Under the pieces are notes generated by a model. That model was not told the origin of the DNA and searched no databases. It was given only the letters and a program-made list of their open reading frames with translations. A stretch of DNA of 64,000 nt, from NCBI RefSeq assembly GCF_025351295.1, contig NZ_JANXWD010000097.1, positions 1 to 64,000 of the forward strand, written 5' to 3'. This stretch comes from Phenylobacterium sp. Lineage in GTDB: Bacteria; Pseudomonadota; Alphaproteobacteria; Caulobacterales; Caulobacteraceae. The position numbers were made by a program, and so were the translations under genes. Of this stretch, positions 53,778 to 62,194 are shown piece by piece (positions within the stretch are counted from its first letter, which is position 1; each line of letters begins with the position of its first letter).

Positions 53778-54058
53778 ACGATACTCCCATCCCCGGGTTC
53801 GCGCGGCATGAGCCGAGTATGGCGCACCCCGTCTTCATAGGCCCGGGCCTCATAGACGGTCACCTCGACCCGGATGTCACCACCCGTCTCGCCTTCCCAG
53901 AGGTAGGCGCGCTCGAAACAGACCTCGCGGCCTTCCGGCGTGAAGCCCTCGAAGGTGTCGCCCCACGGCGTCAGCTTGGCTAGCGCCGCCCAGCCGAGGT
54001 CCATGGCCCGGTCGATCTCCTCGTCCGCCGCGGCGGTGAGGTCCTCCTGCTGGCTCAT
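53774..54058 (-). CDS. Small hypothetical protein in tyrosine operon
   Basis: 94 residues, acidic, no signal peptide; DEEIDRAMDLGWAALAKLTP, GEVCFERAYLWEGETGGDIR-like centre and VRHTRLMPREPGDGS at the end. No family recognised. It overlaps hmgA and the FAH gene by 4 nt on each side, so it is certainly co-translated with them. Possible accessory role only. Confidence 0.7.
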   Translation of the reverse strand: MSQQEDLTAAADEEIDRAMDLGWAALAKLTPWGDTFEGFTPEGREVCFERAYLWEGETGGDIRVEVTVYEARAYEDGVRHTRLMPREPGDGSIV

Positions 54059-55188
54059 CCGCCCTTCCAGCTGTCGACGTAGGCCGGGTTCTCCACCGAG
54101 GCGGCGGCGTCGCCGACGTCCAGCGGGTCGCGGGTGTCGATCATGACGGCGTATTCGTCGGTGGCGGCCTTGGGCTGCACCAACATGTTCTTCAACGCCT
54201 TGGGATGAGGGCCGTGGGTGAAGCCGCTGGGATGGAACGTCATCATCCCGGCCTCGATGTGGTCGCGGCTGAAGAAGTCGCCGGCGTGGTAGAACAGCAC
54301 CTCGTCGTAGTCGTCGTTGTTGTGGAAGAACGGCACCTTCAGCGCGCCCGGATCGGTCTCGAAGGGCCGGGGCGCGAAGGTGCAGACCACGAACCGGTCG
54401 CTGACGAAGGTCGAGTGGACGCTGGGCGGCAGGTGATAGCGGTGGCTCGACACCGGCCGGATGTCGGCGACGTTCAGGCGCACCGGCGCCAGGTCGCCGT
54501 GCCAGCCGACGGCGTCCAGCGGATTGTAGCCGAAGGTAACGGTAGAGACCTGGCCGCGCTTCTTGACCTCGACGCGATAGTCGCCCGCCAGGTCCTGGTG
54601 CGCCCGAAAGGCGGCATCCATGGCGGGAGTCTCCAGCATGGCCGGGTCGAACTGGGCGTGGCCGCCCATCAGGCCGCGGTCGGGCAGCTTATAGTGGGTG
54701 TTGATCGCCTCGATCATCAGGATCGCGGTGGGGCTGGCGGGGCTTAGCCGCCACATGGTGCCGCGCGGCAGATAGAGGTAGTCGCCGGGGCGATAGGCCA
54801 TCCGGCCGTAGTCGCAGAACAGCTCACCATCCCCCTGGTGGACGAACAGCAGCTGGTCGCCGTCGGCGTTGCGGGCCAGGGCCGGCATGGCCTGCGCCAG
54901 CTTCCAGAACCGCACCTCCACGGCCTTGTTCAGCAGCACCACGCCCGCCGACCACGGCGACGGCTCGGCGGCGTTCAGCCGGTTCAGGTCGAAGGCGCGC
55001 GGGCGCAAGGGGCCCTCGAAGCTGGTCCAGCCGGTGGGCGGCCGGCGATGGTGCAGGAAGGCGGCGGGGCCGAAGAAGCCTTCCTTCGACACCTCGCGCT
55101 CATAGGTGCCTTCCGGGAGGTCGGCATGGGCCTGGCGCGAATGCGTGCCCTCAGCGCCGCGGATCGGGATCCAGTCGCCCTTCGTCAT
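54055..55188 (-). CDS. hmgA: Homogentisate 1,2-dioxygenase-like protein
   Basis: 377 residues, shorter than the usual 430-450 for homogentisate dioxygenase, so it is the short alphaproteobacterial type. The cupin core and ring-cleavage iron site are visible: VHSTFVSDRFVVCTFAPRPF, FFHNNDDYDEVLFYHAGDFF (His and Glu ligands) and GFTHGPHPKALKNMLVQP (His ligand). Opens homogentisate to maleylacetoacetate. 1 nt before the isoaspartyl peptidase stop on the same strand, overlapped downstream. Confidence 0.9.
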   Translation of the reverse strand: MTKGDWIPIRGAEGTHSRQAHADLPEGTYEREVSKEGFFGPAAFLHHRRPPTGWTSFEGPLRPRAFDLNRLNAAEPSPWSAGVVLLNKAVEVRFWKLAQAMPALARNADGDQLLFVHQGDGELFCDYGRMAYRPGDYLYLPRGTMWRLSPASPTAILMIEAINTHYKLPDRGLMGGHAQFDPAMLETPAMDAAFRAHQDLAGDYRVEVKKRGQVSTVTFGYNPLDAVGWHGDLAPVRLNVADIRPVSSHRYHLPPSVHSTFVSDRFVVCTFAPRPFETDPGALKVPFFHNNDDYDEVLFYHAGDFFSRDHIEAGMMTFHPSGFTHGPHPKALKNMLVQPKAATDEYAVMIDTRDPLDVGDAAASVENPAYVDSWKGG

Positions 55189-55189
55189 C

Positions 55190-56194
55190 TCAGGTCTCGT
55201 CCTTGTAGACGCCCACGACCAGCGACTGGCCGTCGGCGATGCGGGCGCGGTACATGCCCGAGGTGTTGAAGCTCCAGGCCATCTGGCCGTCCGGGGCCAC
55301 GGCGATGACGCCGCCGTCCCCGCCCAACGCGGCCAGGTCGCCCTGGATCACCTGGTCGGCGGCCGCCTGCAGCGACAGGCCCTTGTGCTGCACCAGGGCG
55401 CAGATCTCGTGGGCGACGCCGAGGCGGATGAAGTATTCGCCCGCGCCGGTGCAGGAGACCGCGCAGGCCTTGTCCGAGGCATAGGTCCCGGCGCCGATGA
55501 TCGGGCTGTCGCCCACCCGGCCCCAGCGCTTGGCCGAGGCGCCGCCGGTCGAGGTGCCGGCCGCCACATGGCCATGGACGCCCAGGGCCACGACGCCGAC
55601 CGTGCCGTGCTTGCCCTCCTCGTGCACCAGGGCCGCGCGGGCCGAGGGGTCTTCGGGCGCGCCCAGCGGCCGCGGCGGGATCGGCAGGCCCAGCTTCGAG
55701 AGCCCCCGCTCCAGCGCCCGCCAGCGGCGCTCGGTGAAGAAATAGGCCGGGTCCACCTGCTCCAGACCCTGGCTGCGGGCGAAGGCGTCGGCGCCCTCCC
55801 CGCCCAGCATCACATGGGCCGAGCCCTCGATCACCGCGCGCGCCGCCGAGATCGGATGCCGCGTGGTGGTGACGCCCGCCACCGCGCCGGCGGCCAGGGT
55901 CGCGCCTTCCATAATCGAGGCGTCCAGCTCGTTGCGGCCCTCGGCGGTGAAGGCGGCGCCGCGCCCGGCATTGAACAGCGGGTCGTCCTCCAGCAGCCGG
56001 ATCGCGGCCTCGACGGCGTCCATCGCCGCGCCGCCGGATCGCAGCACGGCCGCGCCCGCCTGGGCCGCCGCCGCCATGGCCTGGCGATAGGCGGCGTCCT
56101 GCTCGGGCCGCAGATCGCCGCGCGCGATGGCGCCCGCGCCGCCGTGCGCGACGAGGGCCCAGGTTGGGCGGACGGTGAGCGCCTCAGCGGCCAT
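55190..56194 (-). CDS. Isoaspartyl peptidase / type III L-asparaginase (Ntn hydrolase)
   Basis: 334 residues, made as a precursor that cuts itself before the nucleophilic Thr198 (HGTVGVVAL, canonical GTV motif). VAHGGAGAIARG at the start and DDPLFNAGRGAAFTAEGRNELDASIM are family hallmarks, with STGG following the nucleophile. Cleaves isoaspartyl dipeptides or asparagine. Unusual in a tyrosine operon, and it lies 1 nt from hmgA. Confidence 0.9.
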   Translation of the reverse strand: MAAEALTVRPTWALVAHGGAGAIARGDLRPEQDAAYRQAMAAAAQAGAAVLRSGGAAMDAVEAAIRLLEDDPLFNAGRGAAFTAEGRNELDASIMEGATLAAGAVAGVTTTRHPISAARAVIEGSAHVMLGGEGADAFARSQGLEQVDPAYFFTERRWRALERGLSKLGLPIPPRPLGAPEDPSARAALVHEEGKHGTVGVVALGVHGHVAAGTSTGGASAKRWGRVGDSPIIGAGTYASDKACAVSCTGAGEYFIRLGVAHEICALVQHKGLSLQAAADQVIQGDLAALGGDGGVIAVAPDGQMAWSFNTSGMYRARIADGQSLVVGVYKDET

Positions 56195-56213
56195 CAGCCA
56201 CCGCTCCCAAGAT

Positions 56214-56338
56214 CGTCATGGCCAGGCCTGTCCCGGCCACCCATGATCGCAGGCGGCGCAGGCTTTTCAACGGCGCCGCCGCGTCCCGGCTGACCAACGC
56301 GGAGATCCTGGGTGGCCGGGACAAGCCCGGCCATGACG
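56214..56338. repeat. Long inverted repeat, alphaproteobacterial palindromic element
   Basis: Arms CGTCATGGCCAGGCCTGTCC (from 56214) and GGACAAGCCCGGCCATGACG (to 56338), with the rest of the arms also matching (CCGGCCACCCA / TGGGTGGCCGG). Could form a long stem. Lies between hpd and the next gene, possibly attenuating readthrough. Confidence 0.8.
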
Positions 56339-56362
56339 AGCCGGACGGTGTGGACAAGCGAG

Positions 56363-57460
56363 CTAGTCCTTCGCCGGCAGCACGCCGCGGCGGATCTGGT
56401 CCAGTTCGATGGACTCGAACAGGGCCTTGAAGTTGCCCTCGCCGAAGCCCTCGTTGCCCTTGCGCTGGATCAGCTCGAAGAAGATCGGGCCGATCATGTT
56501 CTCGGTGAAGATCTGCAGCAGCAGGCCCTGGCCCTCGCTGGGCGCCCCGTCGATCAGGATCCTGTCGGCCTGCAGCCGCTGGACGTCCTCGCCGTGGCCG
56601 GGGAGGCGCGTCTCGATGCCGTCGAAATAGGCGTCGATGGTGTCCTGGAACTTCACCCCGCGGTCGCGCATGGTCTCGACCGATTCGTAGATGTCGCCGA
56701 CGCCCAGGGCCACGTGCTGGATGCCCTCGCCCTTGTAGTCCTTGAGGAACTCCTCGATCTGCGAGTGCTCGTCACGGCTCTCGTTCAGCGGGATGCGGAT
56801 CTTGCCGCAGGGGCTGGTCATGGCCTTGGAGACCAGGGCCGTCTGCTTGCCCTCGATGTCGAAGTAGCGGACCTCGCGAAAGTTGAAGATCCGCTCGTAG
56901 AAGTCCGCCCAGGTGGCCATCTGGCCGCGGTGGACGTTGTGGGTCAGGTGGTCGAGGTAGGTCAGGCCGACCTCATTCTTCGCCCGCTGCTCCTCTGTGC
57001 CCGGGATCGGGACGAAGTCGACATCGTAGATCTCCTGCGCCCCATAGCGGTCGACCAGGTAGAGGTTCGAGCCGCCGATCCCCTCGATGGCCGGGATGTT
57101 CAGCTCCATCGGCCCGACCGGCCCCACGACCGCCTTGGCCCCGCGCTCGACGGCCAGCGTCAGGGCCCTGGCGGCGTCGCGGACGCGGAAGGCCATGGCG
57201 TTGGCCGAGGGGCCGTGGATGTCGCGGAAGGCGGCGGCCTGGCCGGACGGCTCCATGTTGAGGATGAAGTTGATGTCGCCCTGGCGGAACCGAAGCACGT
57301 GCTTGGAGCGGTGCCTCGAGACGGCGGTGAAGCCCATCTTTTCGAACAGGTCCTTCAGCCGCTCCGGCTCGGGCGAGGTGAACTCCACGAACTCGAAGCC
57401 GTCGGTGCCCAACGGATTGTCGAACAGGTCGCGGCTGGCAGGTGCGATCTCAGAGTCCAT
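56363..57460 (-). CDS. hpd: 4-hydroxyphenylpyruvate dioxygenase
   Basis: 365-residue Fe(II)-dependent enzyme turning 4-hydroxyphenylpyruvate into homogentisate. Two VOC domains; iron ligands His (DHLTHNVHRG), His (IQHVALGVGDIYESV) and Glu (GPIFFELIQRKGNEGFGEGN). C-terminal GEGNFKALFESIELDQIRRG is standard. The first gene of the tyrosine block, with a palindromic operator 26 bp upstream. Confidence 0.95.
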   Translation of the reverse strand: MDSEIAPASRDLFDNPLGTDGFEFVEFTSPEPERLKDLFEKMGFTAVSRHRSKHVLRFRQGDINFILNMEPSGQAAAFRDIHGPSANAMAFRVRDAARALTLAVERGAKAVVGPVGPMELNIPAIEGIGGSNLYLVDRYGAQEIYDVDFVPIPGTEEQRAKNEVGLTYLDHLTHNVHRGQMATWADFYERIFNFREVRYFDIEGKQTALVSKAMTSPCGKIRIPLNESRDEHSQIEEFLKDYKGEGIQHVALGVGDIYESVETMRDRGVKFQDTIDAYFDGIETRLPGHGEDVQRLQADRILIDGAPSEGQGLLLQIFTENMIGPIFFELIQRKGNEGFGEGNFKALFESIELDQIRRGVLPAKD

Positions 57461-57485
57461 GGCAGAGTCTCCGTCGGAAGCAATT

Positions 57486-57503
57486 TAGTATCACTTGAAA
57501 CTA
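57486..57503. promoter_or_regulatory. MarR-type operator candidate upstream of hpd
   Basis: TAGTATCACTTGAAACTA, an 18-bp imperfect palindrome (TAGTnTCAnnTGAnACTA, 14 of 18 positions symmetrical). 26 bp in front of hpd, in the divergent region with the gene at 57696. A MarR gene ends the tyrosine block. Confidence 0.55.
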
Positions 57504-57695
57504 GTTTGCGGTAGCGCGATTTGGATCGGAGTGCGATGCGAGCGGCTGGCCGCGTTGGCCATAACGTCGCTCGACGAACACACGTTGCCAAGCTTGCAAT
57601 CGCGACTAGAGTGGCGATGTCTTCGCAACCTTGGGGGAGGCGGGACGATCGCGGCCTCGTGCCCTGGGCGCCCCGGCCGATGCACGGAGGCGACC

Positions 57696-58889
57696 ATGAA
57701 TTTCAAAGCGATCGCAGGCTGGGCCGCGGCGTTGCTGCTCCTGGGCGCGGGGCACGCGAACGCGGTGGTGAAACCCGATCCGGCGCCGCCGATGAACGCG
57801 CCGGACGCCTTCGCCTGGAAGCTGTTCCTGGTGGCGAACGCGCCGGCGGGCGGGACCAGGTCGACCTTCGAGACCTGGGCCAGCGACACCGACACCTTCC
57901 GGCCGAACCCGGTCTTCCCGACCACGGCGACGCCGCTCTCGCTGCACCCGCCGGCCCTGCAGCAGTCGATCCTCTCCGGGTTGCAGGCCGCCGGCCAGCC
58001 GTTGCCACAGGTGCCGCCGGGCGCCGGGGCGCTGGAAGAGACGCGGCGCAACAAGGCCACGTTCGACTTCATCGTGAAGAACAAGCTGTTCTCGATCTCC
58101 GGCCTCAAGGCCGGCTTCGGCAAGGACTTTTCCTTCCCGCTGGACGCGGTCGAGGTGAAGGCCAACTGGATCGCGCTCACCGACGTGCCGGTCTTCAGCG
58201 GCAACCGGGTCAGCGTCGCCGACGCGCCGAAATTCTTCCACGTCAACACCGGGACCGACGGCAAGAAGTACGCCCTGGTCTCCATGCACGTGATCTCCAA
58301 GGCCACGCCCAACTGGACCTGGGCGACCTTCGAGAGCGAGTTCAACCCCGGCCGCTGCGCCATCCTGGGCTGCCGCGACAGCTTCGGGGCGACCACGGCC
58401 TATGTGCCGCCGAACGCCAACGGCTCGAAGGCCTACGGACCCTGCGCCAAGACGCCGGCGCTGGCGGCGCTGATCGTCAAGGCCAAGCTGGAGGCGGCCT
58501 ACACGCACTACTGCCTGAAGGGCTCGCAGGTCGACTTCACCGACAACACCGGCCTCAATGTGCGACTGGGCAACTCGGTGACCGAGGACGGCTTCGTCGA
58601 CTCCTCGTCCTGCATGACCTGCCATTCGCGCTCCGCCTGGGCCCCCAACGGGACCGCCACCTCGCAGGCCGGCTTCCTGAGCTTCAGCCCGCTCCGGGCG
58701 CCCGTGGGTCCGATCGATCCGCACTGGTACTGGACCAGCCTGCCGACCCCGCCGAACCGGCCGACGCCGCCCGCCGCCGGGGCGACCCGCACCGGGACCT
58801 CCGCGGACTTCGTCTGGTCGATCGCCTTCTGCGCCTATGACGACACCGACCCCGCGCATCCCAAGCCCTCGCCTTGCACCGGCAAGTAG
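57696..58889 (+). CDS. Secreted mono-haem c-type protein, function unknown
   Basis: 397 residues with a signal peptide (about 1-23, ending ANA-V) and a single CxxCH (Cys306-x-x-Cys309-His310 in SSCMTCHSRSAW) near the C-terminus. Rest of the sequence has no family known to me: AFAWKLFLVANAPAG, FDFIVKNKLFSISGLKAGFG, VSMHVISKATPNWTWATFES. GGAGG lies 5 nt before the ATG at 57696; the open frame to 57495 is upstream shadow. Overlaps the sedolisin gene by 53 nt if the latter starts at 58837. Confidence 0.75.
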   Translation: MNFKAIAGWAAALLLLGAGHANAVVKPDPAPPMNAPDAFAWKLFLVANAPAGGTRSTFETWASDTDTFRPNPVFPTTATPLSLHPPALQQSILSGLQAAGQPLPQVPPGAGALEETRRNKATFDFIVKNKLFSISGLKAGFGKDFSFPLDAVEVKANWIALTDVPVFSGNRVSVADAPKFFHVNTGTDGKKYALVSMHVISKATPNWTWATFESEFNPGRCAILGCRDSFGATTAYVPPNANGSKAYGPCAKTPALAALIVKAKLEAAYTHYCLKGSQVDFTDNTGLNVRLGNSVTEDGFVDSSSCMTCHSRSAWAPNGTATSQAGFLSFSPLRAPVGPIDPHWYWTSLPTPPNRPTPPAAGATRTGTSADFVWSIAFCAYDDTDPAHPKPSPCTGK

Positions 58890-59991
58890 GCGCCGCGCGC
58901 GCCGCAAGACCCGCCCCGTCGTGAGCGAGGCGCCGGACGACCTGGGCTGGTGGCCGGCCCGGGTGGCCGCCCACTACGGCCTGCCGGCGGACCGCGACGC
59001 CACGGGCCAGTGCGTCGGCGTGATCGCCGCGGGCGGCGGCTTCGACCCGGCCGACCTGGAGGCGGCCGCCGCGGCGGGCGGCGGGTCCGCGCCGCGCGTC
59101 CTGGTCCGCCGCGGCGTCAACAGCCCCGGGCAGGATCCCCGCGCCGACGAGGAGCTCGCCCTCGACCTGCAGGTGCTGGCCGCCGCGGCCCCGGGGGCCG
59201 TCCTGGCGGTCTATTTCGCCGCCCAGGCGATCGCCGACATCGGCCCGGCGATCGCCGCCGCCGTGGCCGATGCGGTGGCGCGGCCCCGTGTGCTGGTGGT
59301 CTGCTGGGGCAGTTCGGAGGACACCTGGCCGGACGCGGCCATCGCGGCGACCGAGGCGGCGCTGGCGCAGGCCGCGCGGCAGGACATCTCGGTGGTCGTG
59401 GCCTCCGGCGACTTCCTGGCCTCGGCCGGGTTCGCCGGACAGGCCCACGTGTTCTATCCCGCCGCCAGCCCGCAGGTGCTGGCCTGCGGCGGCACCGACC
59501 TGGTGTTCGACGCCGCCGGCCAGCTCACCGGCGAGCAGGTCTGGAACGAGCCGATGCAGCGGCGCGGCACAGGCGGCGGGATCAGCGGCAAGTTCCCGCC
59601 GCCGGACTATCAGCGGGGGCTCGCCCTGCCTGCTTCCGCGGTGGCCGGCGCCGGCCCCGGACGCGGCGTGCCCGACGTCGCCGCCCTGGCCGGGCCGTCG
59701 CCCGGCTGGCGCATCCGGGTCGGCGGCCAGGACCGGGTCAGCGGCGGCACCAGCGCCGCCGCGCCGCTGTGGGCCGCCATCCTGGCGCTGGCCAACGCCC
59801 GGCGCGCCCGGCCGATCGGCGCGCCGCACCGGCTGCTGTACGCCCGGCCGGACCTGCTGCGCGGCATCGTCCAGGGCGACAATCGCGTGCTGGAGGTCGG
59901 CTATGACGCCAACGCCGGCTGGAACGCCTGCACCGGGCTGGGCGTCCCCATCGGCGCGGCCCTGCTGGCGGCGCTGATCGCCGCCGACTGA
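58837..59991 (+). CDS. Compact sedolisin (S53) serine-carboxyl peptidase without pro-domain
   Basis: 384 residues. Triad and oxyanion residues of sedolisins are present: Glu106 and Asp110 (DEELALDLQ, ExxxD), Asp192 (VVASGDF) and Ser306 (SGGTSAAAPLWA). The first residues with a match (WWPARVAAHYGLP) are at the start of the mature catalytic domain, so the pro-domain (about 180 residues) and a signal peptide are absent. Start uncertain: ATG at 58837 overlaps the upstream gene by 53 nt, GTG at 58921 is the alternative, neither with a strong ribosome site. Role and location unknown. Confidence 0.78.
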   Translation: MTTPTPRIPSPRLAPASRRRARRKTRPVVSEAPDDLGWWPARVAAHYGLPADRDATGQCVGVIAAGGGFDPADLEAAAAAGGGSAPRVLVRRGVNSPGQDPRADEELALDLQVLAAAAPGAVLAVYFAAQAIADIGPAIAAAVADAVARPRVLVVCWGSSEDTWPDAAIAATEAALAQAARQDISVVVASGDFLASAGFAGQAHVFYPAASPQVLACGGTDLVFDAAGQLTGEQVWNEPMQRRGTGGGISGKFPPPDYQRGLALPASAVAGAGPGRGVPDVAALAGPSPGWRIRVGGQDRVSGGTSAAAPLWAAILALANARRARPIGAPHRLLYARPDLLRGIVQGDNRVLEVGYDANAGWNACTGLGVPIGAALLAALIAAD

Positions 59992-60069
59992 CGCGGACGG
60001 CGACGAGGGAACGAGACAAGCCGCCCAACCCTTGCTAGCTGGACAGACACGCCTCCCGCCTGGATCGAC

Positions 60070-60630
60070 ATGCTGCGTAAAACCTACGACTGGGTCATGG
60101 GCCTGGCCGCCTCGCCCCGCGCCCCCCTGGCCCTCGGCGCCCTGGCGTTCTGCGAGGGGGTGTTCTTCCCGATCCCGCCCGACGTGCTGTTGATGCCGAT
60201 CGTGCTGGGCGACCGGGCGCGGGCGCTGCGCTATGCGGCGATCTGCACGGTCTGTTCGATCCTGGGCGGCTGTGTCGGCTACTCGATCGGCTTCTTCCTG
60301 CAGCCGGTGGGGGTGTGGCTGCTGTCGCTGACCGGCGGCAGCTTCGAATCGTTCCAGGCTTGGTACGGCCGGTGGGGCGCGCTGCTGATCGCCATCCCGA
60401 TCCCCTACAAGATCACCGCCATCGCCTCGGGCCTGGCCAAGCTGGACTTCCGGCTGTTCATCGGGATGTCGATCCTGGTGCGCGGCCTGCGCTTCTCGCT
60501 GGAGGCGGTGCTGCTGAAAATCTACGGCGAGCCGATCCGCGCCTTCGTGGAGAAGCGGCTGGCACTGATGGCCAGCGCCGGGGCCGTGGCGCTGGTCGGC
60601 CTGGTCATGGCGCTCAAGTTCGCGCTTTGA
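60070..60630 (+). CDS. YqaA/DedA-family membrane protein
   Basis: 186 residues with a VTT (SNARE-associated) membrane domain: ALAFCEGVFFPIPPDVLLMP, CSILGGCVGYSIGFFL and PIPYKITAIASGLAKLDF, the last resembling the YqaA subgroup. Probable flippase-like membrane protein. The next gene (dsbB) starts 55 nt later. Confidence 0.85.
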   Translation: MLRKTYDWVMGLAASPRAPLALGALAFCEGVFFPIPPDVLLMPIVLGDRARALRYAAICTVCSILGGCVGYSIGFFLQPVGVWLLSLTGGSFESFQAWYGRWGALLIAIPIPYKITAIASGLAKLDFRLFIGMSILVRGLRFSLEAVLLKIYGEPIRAFVEKRLALMASAGAVALVGLVMALKFAL

Positions 60631-60685
60631 CGGTTCGCCGCCCAAAACGTCGCACCCGCCGCGCGGCCACGCTATAGAGGTGCGA

Positions 60686-61198
60686 ATGCAGCAGATCCTG
60701 CGCCCCTTCCTCGACCGCTGGCGGCTCTGCGCGGTGCTGGTCGCCGCCGCCATGCTGGCCACCGCCCACGCCTTCGAGACCTTCGGCGGCTATGCGCCCT
60801 GCATGCTCTGCCTGCGCCAGCGCGAGGTCTATTGGGCGATCCTGGCCCTGGGGCTGGCGTTCATGATCCTGGTGCGGACGCCCGGCGGGCCGCGCTGGCG
60901 GGCGGCGACCTGCTGGGTGCTGGCCCTGGCGTTCGCGCTGAGCTGCGCGATCGCGGTCTATCACGCCGGGGCGGAGTGGAAATTCTGGCCGGGGCCGCAG
61001 TCGTGCTCCGGGACCCGCGCCGTCAGCCTGGCCGACATGCAGGCGTTCATTGGCGGGGCGAAGTTCAAGCCGCCGTCCTGCGAGGACGCCGCCTGGCGGA
61101 TGCTGGGGATCTCGATGGCCGGCTACAACGCCGCGATCTCGCTGGTCCTGGCGGCCCTGAGCGGGCTGGCCGCGATCCGCGAGCACGGCAAGCGATGA
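60686..61198 (+). CDS. dsbB: Disulfide bond formation protein DsbB family
   Basis: 170-residue four-helix membrane oxidoreductase that passes electrons from DsbA to quinone. First Cys pair Cys39-x-x-Cys42 (CMLCLRQR), second Cys107 and Cys132 in the periplasmic loop (PQSCSGT, PPSCED). A GTG at 60680 is two codons earlier; the ATG at 60686 is preferred. Followed 24 nt later by coq7. Confidence 0.93.
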   Translation: MQQILRPFLDRWRLCAVLVAAAMLATAHAFETFGGYAPCMLCLRQREVYWAILALGLAFMILVRTPGGPRWRAATCWVLALAFALSCAIAVYHAGAEWKFWPGPQSCSGTRAVSLADMQAFIGGAKFKPPSCEDAAWRMLGISMAGYNAAISLVLAALSGLAAIREHGKR

Positions 61199-61222
61199 GC
61201 CCGGGTCCATGAGGCGAGCACG

Positions 61223-61777
61223 ATGAGCACCCAGAAGCCGATCCCGCCCCGGCCCGGCCGCGGCGCCCAGGCCGCCCGGATGGCCGAGATCCTGCGCGTC
61301 GATCACGCCGGCGAACTGGCCGCCGTGCAGATCTATCGCGGGCAGCAGGCGGTGCTGGGCGACGCCCCTGTCGCGCGCCAGTTCGCCGAGATGCAAGCCC
61401 AGGAGGCCGTGCACCTGGCCCGCTTCGACCATCTGCTGACCGAGCGGCGGGTGCGGCCCACGGTCATGGCGCCGGTCTGGCGGCTGGCCGGCTTCGCGCT
61501 GGGCGCGGGGACCGCCCTGATGGGCGAGAAGGCCGCCCATGCCTGCACCGAGGTGGTGGAGACGGTGATCGAGGCCCACTATGCGGAGCAGATCGCCGAG
61601 CTGGCCGAGCGCGACCCGGAGCTGGCCGCCGAACTCTCGACCTTCCGCGACGAGGAACTGGCGCACCGCGACCACGCGGTGGGCGAGGGCGCCCACGAGG
61701 CCCCCGGCTACGCCCTGCTGGCCGCGGTGATCCGCACCAGCTGCCGCGCGGCGATCCGGATCAGCGAGAAGATCTAG
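61223..61777 (+). CDS. coq7: Demethoxyubiquinone hydroxylase (COQ7)
   Basis: 184-residue di-iron hydroxylase of ubiquinone synthesis. Carboxylate/His ligand motifs: VDHAGELAAVQIYRGQ, AQEAVHLARFDHLL, CTEVVETVIEAHYAEQIA and FRDEELAHRDHAVGEGAH. Length is typical. Placed behind dsbB, both being linked to quinone. Confidence 0.96.
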   Translation: MSTQKPIPPRPGRGAQAARMAEILRVDHAGELAAVQIYRGQQAVLGDAPVARQFAEMQAQEAVHLARFDHLLTERRVRPTVMAPVWRLAGFALGAGTALMGEKAAHACTEVVETVIEAHYAEQIAELAERDPELAAELSTFRDEELAHRDHAVGEGAHEAPGYALLAAVIRTSCRAAIRISEKI

Positions 61778-61909
61778 CCGCCTTCCACCGGGCGCCGGAA
61801 GGCGTCCACCGGAAACTCGGGCCGTCGGGTTGATGCGACTCAAAAAACATCGGCTATGGAGTGGCCATGTCCCAAAAGTTCTGATTTTGTTCTGGCAGGG
61901 AGTCGCACC

Positions 61910-62194
61910 ATGGCAGACGGCGGAAGATACCTGGCCCGGAACTGGTCTTACGGCGAGGCGCGGCTGGGCTGGGCGACGGCGGCGCGGTCCAGCCTCTGGG
62001 CGCGCTGCGCCTGCGGACGCGAGGCGGCGGTGGATCCCCGGCCCTGGATCGCCCAGGGCCTTGGCCGCCAGGTGCTGCACGACCTGGAGACGCGGCTGCG
62101 CTGCGTCTGCGGCGCGCGGCGCGCCAGCCTGGAGATCCGCGGGCTGGCCGAGGCTCCGGGCGCCGGGGCCGGCGGCATCCACGTGTTTCGTTAG
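61910..62194 (+). CDS. Small zinc-ribbon protein
   Basis: 94 residues with two Cys pairs, CACG (about residues 31-34) and CVCG (about 65-68), spaced as in a zinc ribbon (RCACGREAAVDPRPWIAQG, then LETRLRCVCGARRASLEIRG). AGGGAG lies 8 nt upstream of the ATG. A widespread small type in Caulobacteraceae from memory, without known role. The frame upstream to 61856 is not convincing. Confidence 0.7.
   Translation: MADGGRYLARNWSYGEARLGWATAARSSLWARCACGREAAVDPRPWIAQGLGRQVLHDLETRLRCVCGARRASLEIRGLAEAPGAGAGGIHVFR

Noticed and set aside
58684..60762. 692-codon minus-strand frame opposite the sedolisin and YqaA genes
   Set aside because: Shadow with Arg/Gln/Gly-rich composition; the plus strand has recognisable active-site motifs.
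60070..62194. Lipid or quinone operon including dsbB and coq7
   Set aside because: Gaps of 24-132 nt and unrelated roles; only co-orientation is seen, so no operon function is claimed.
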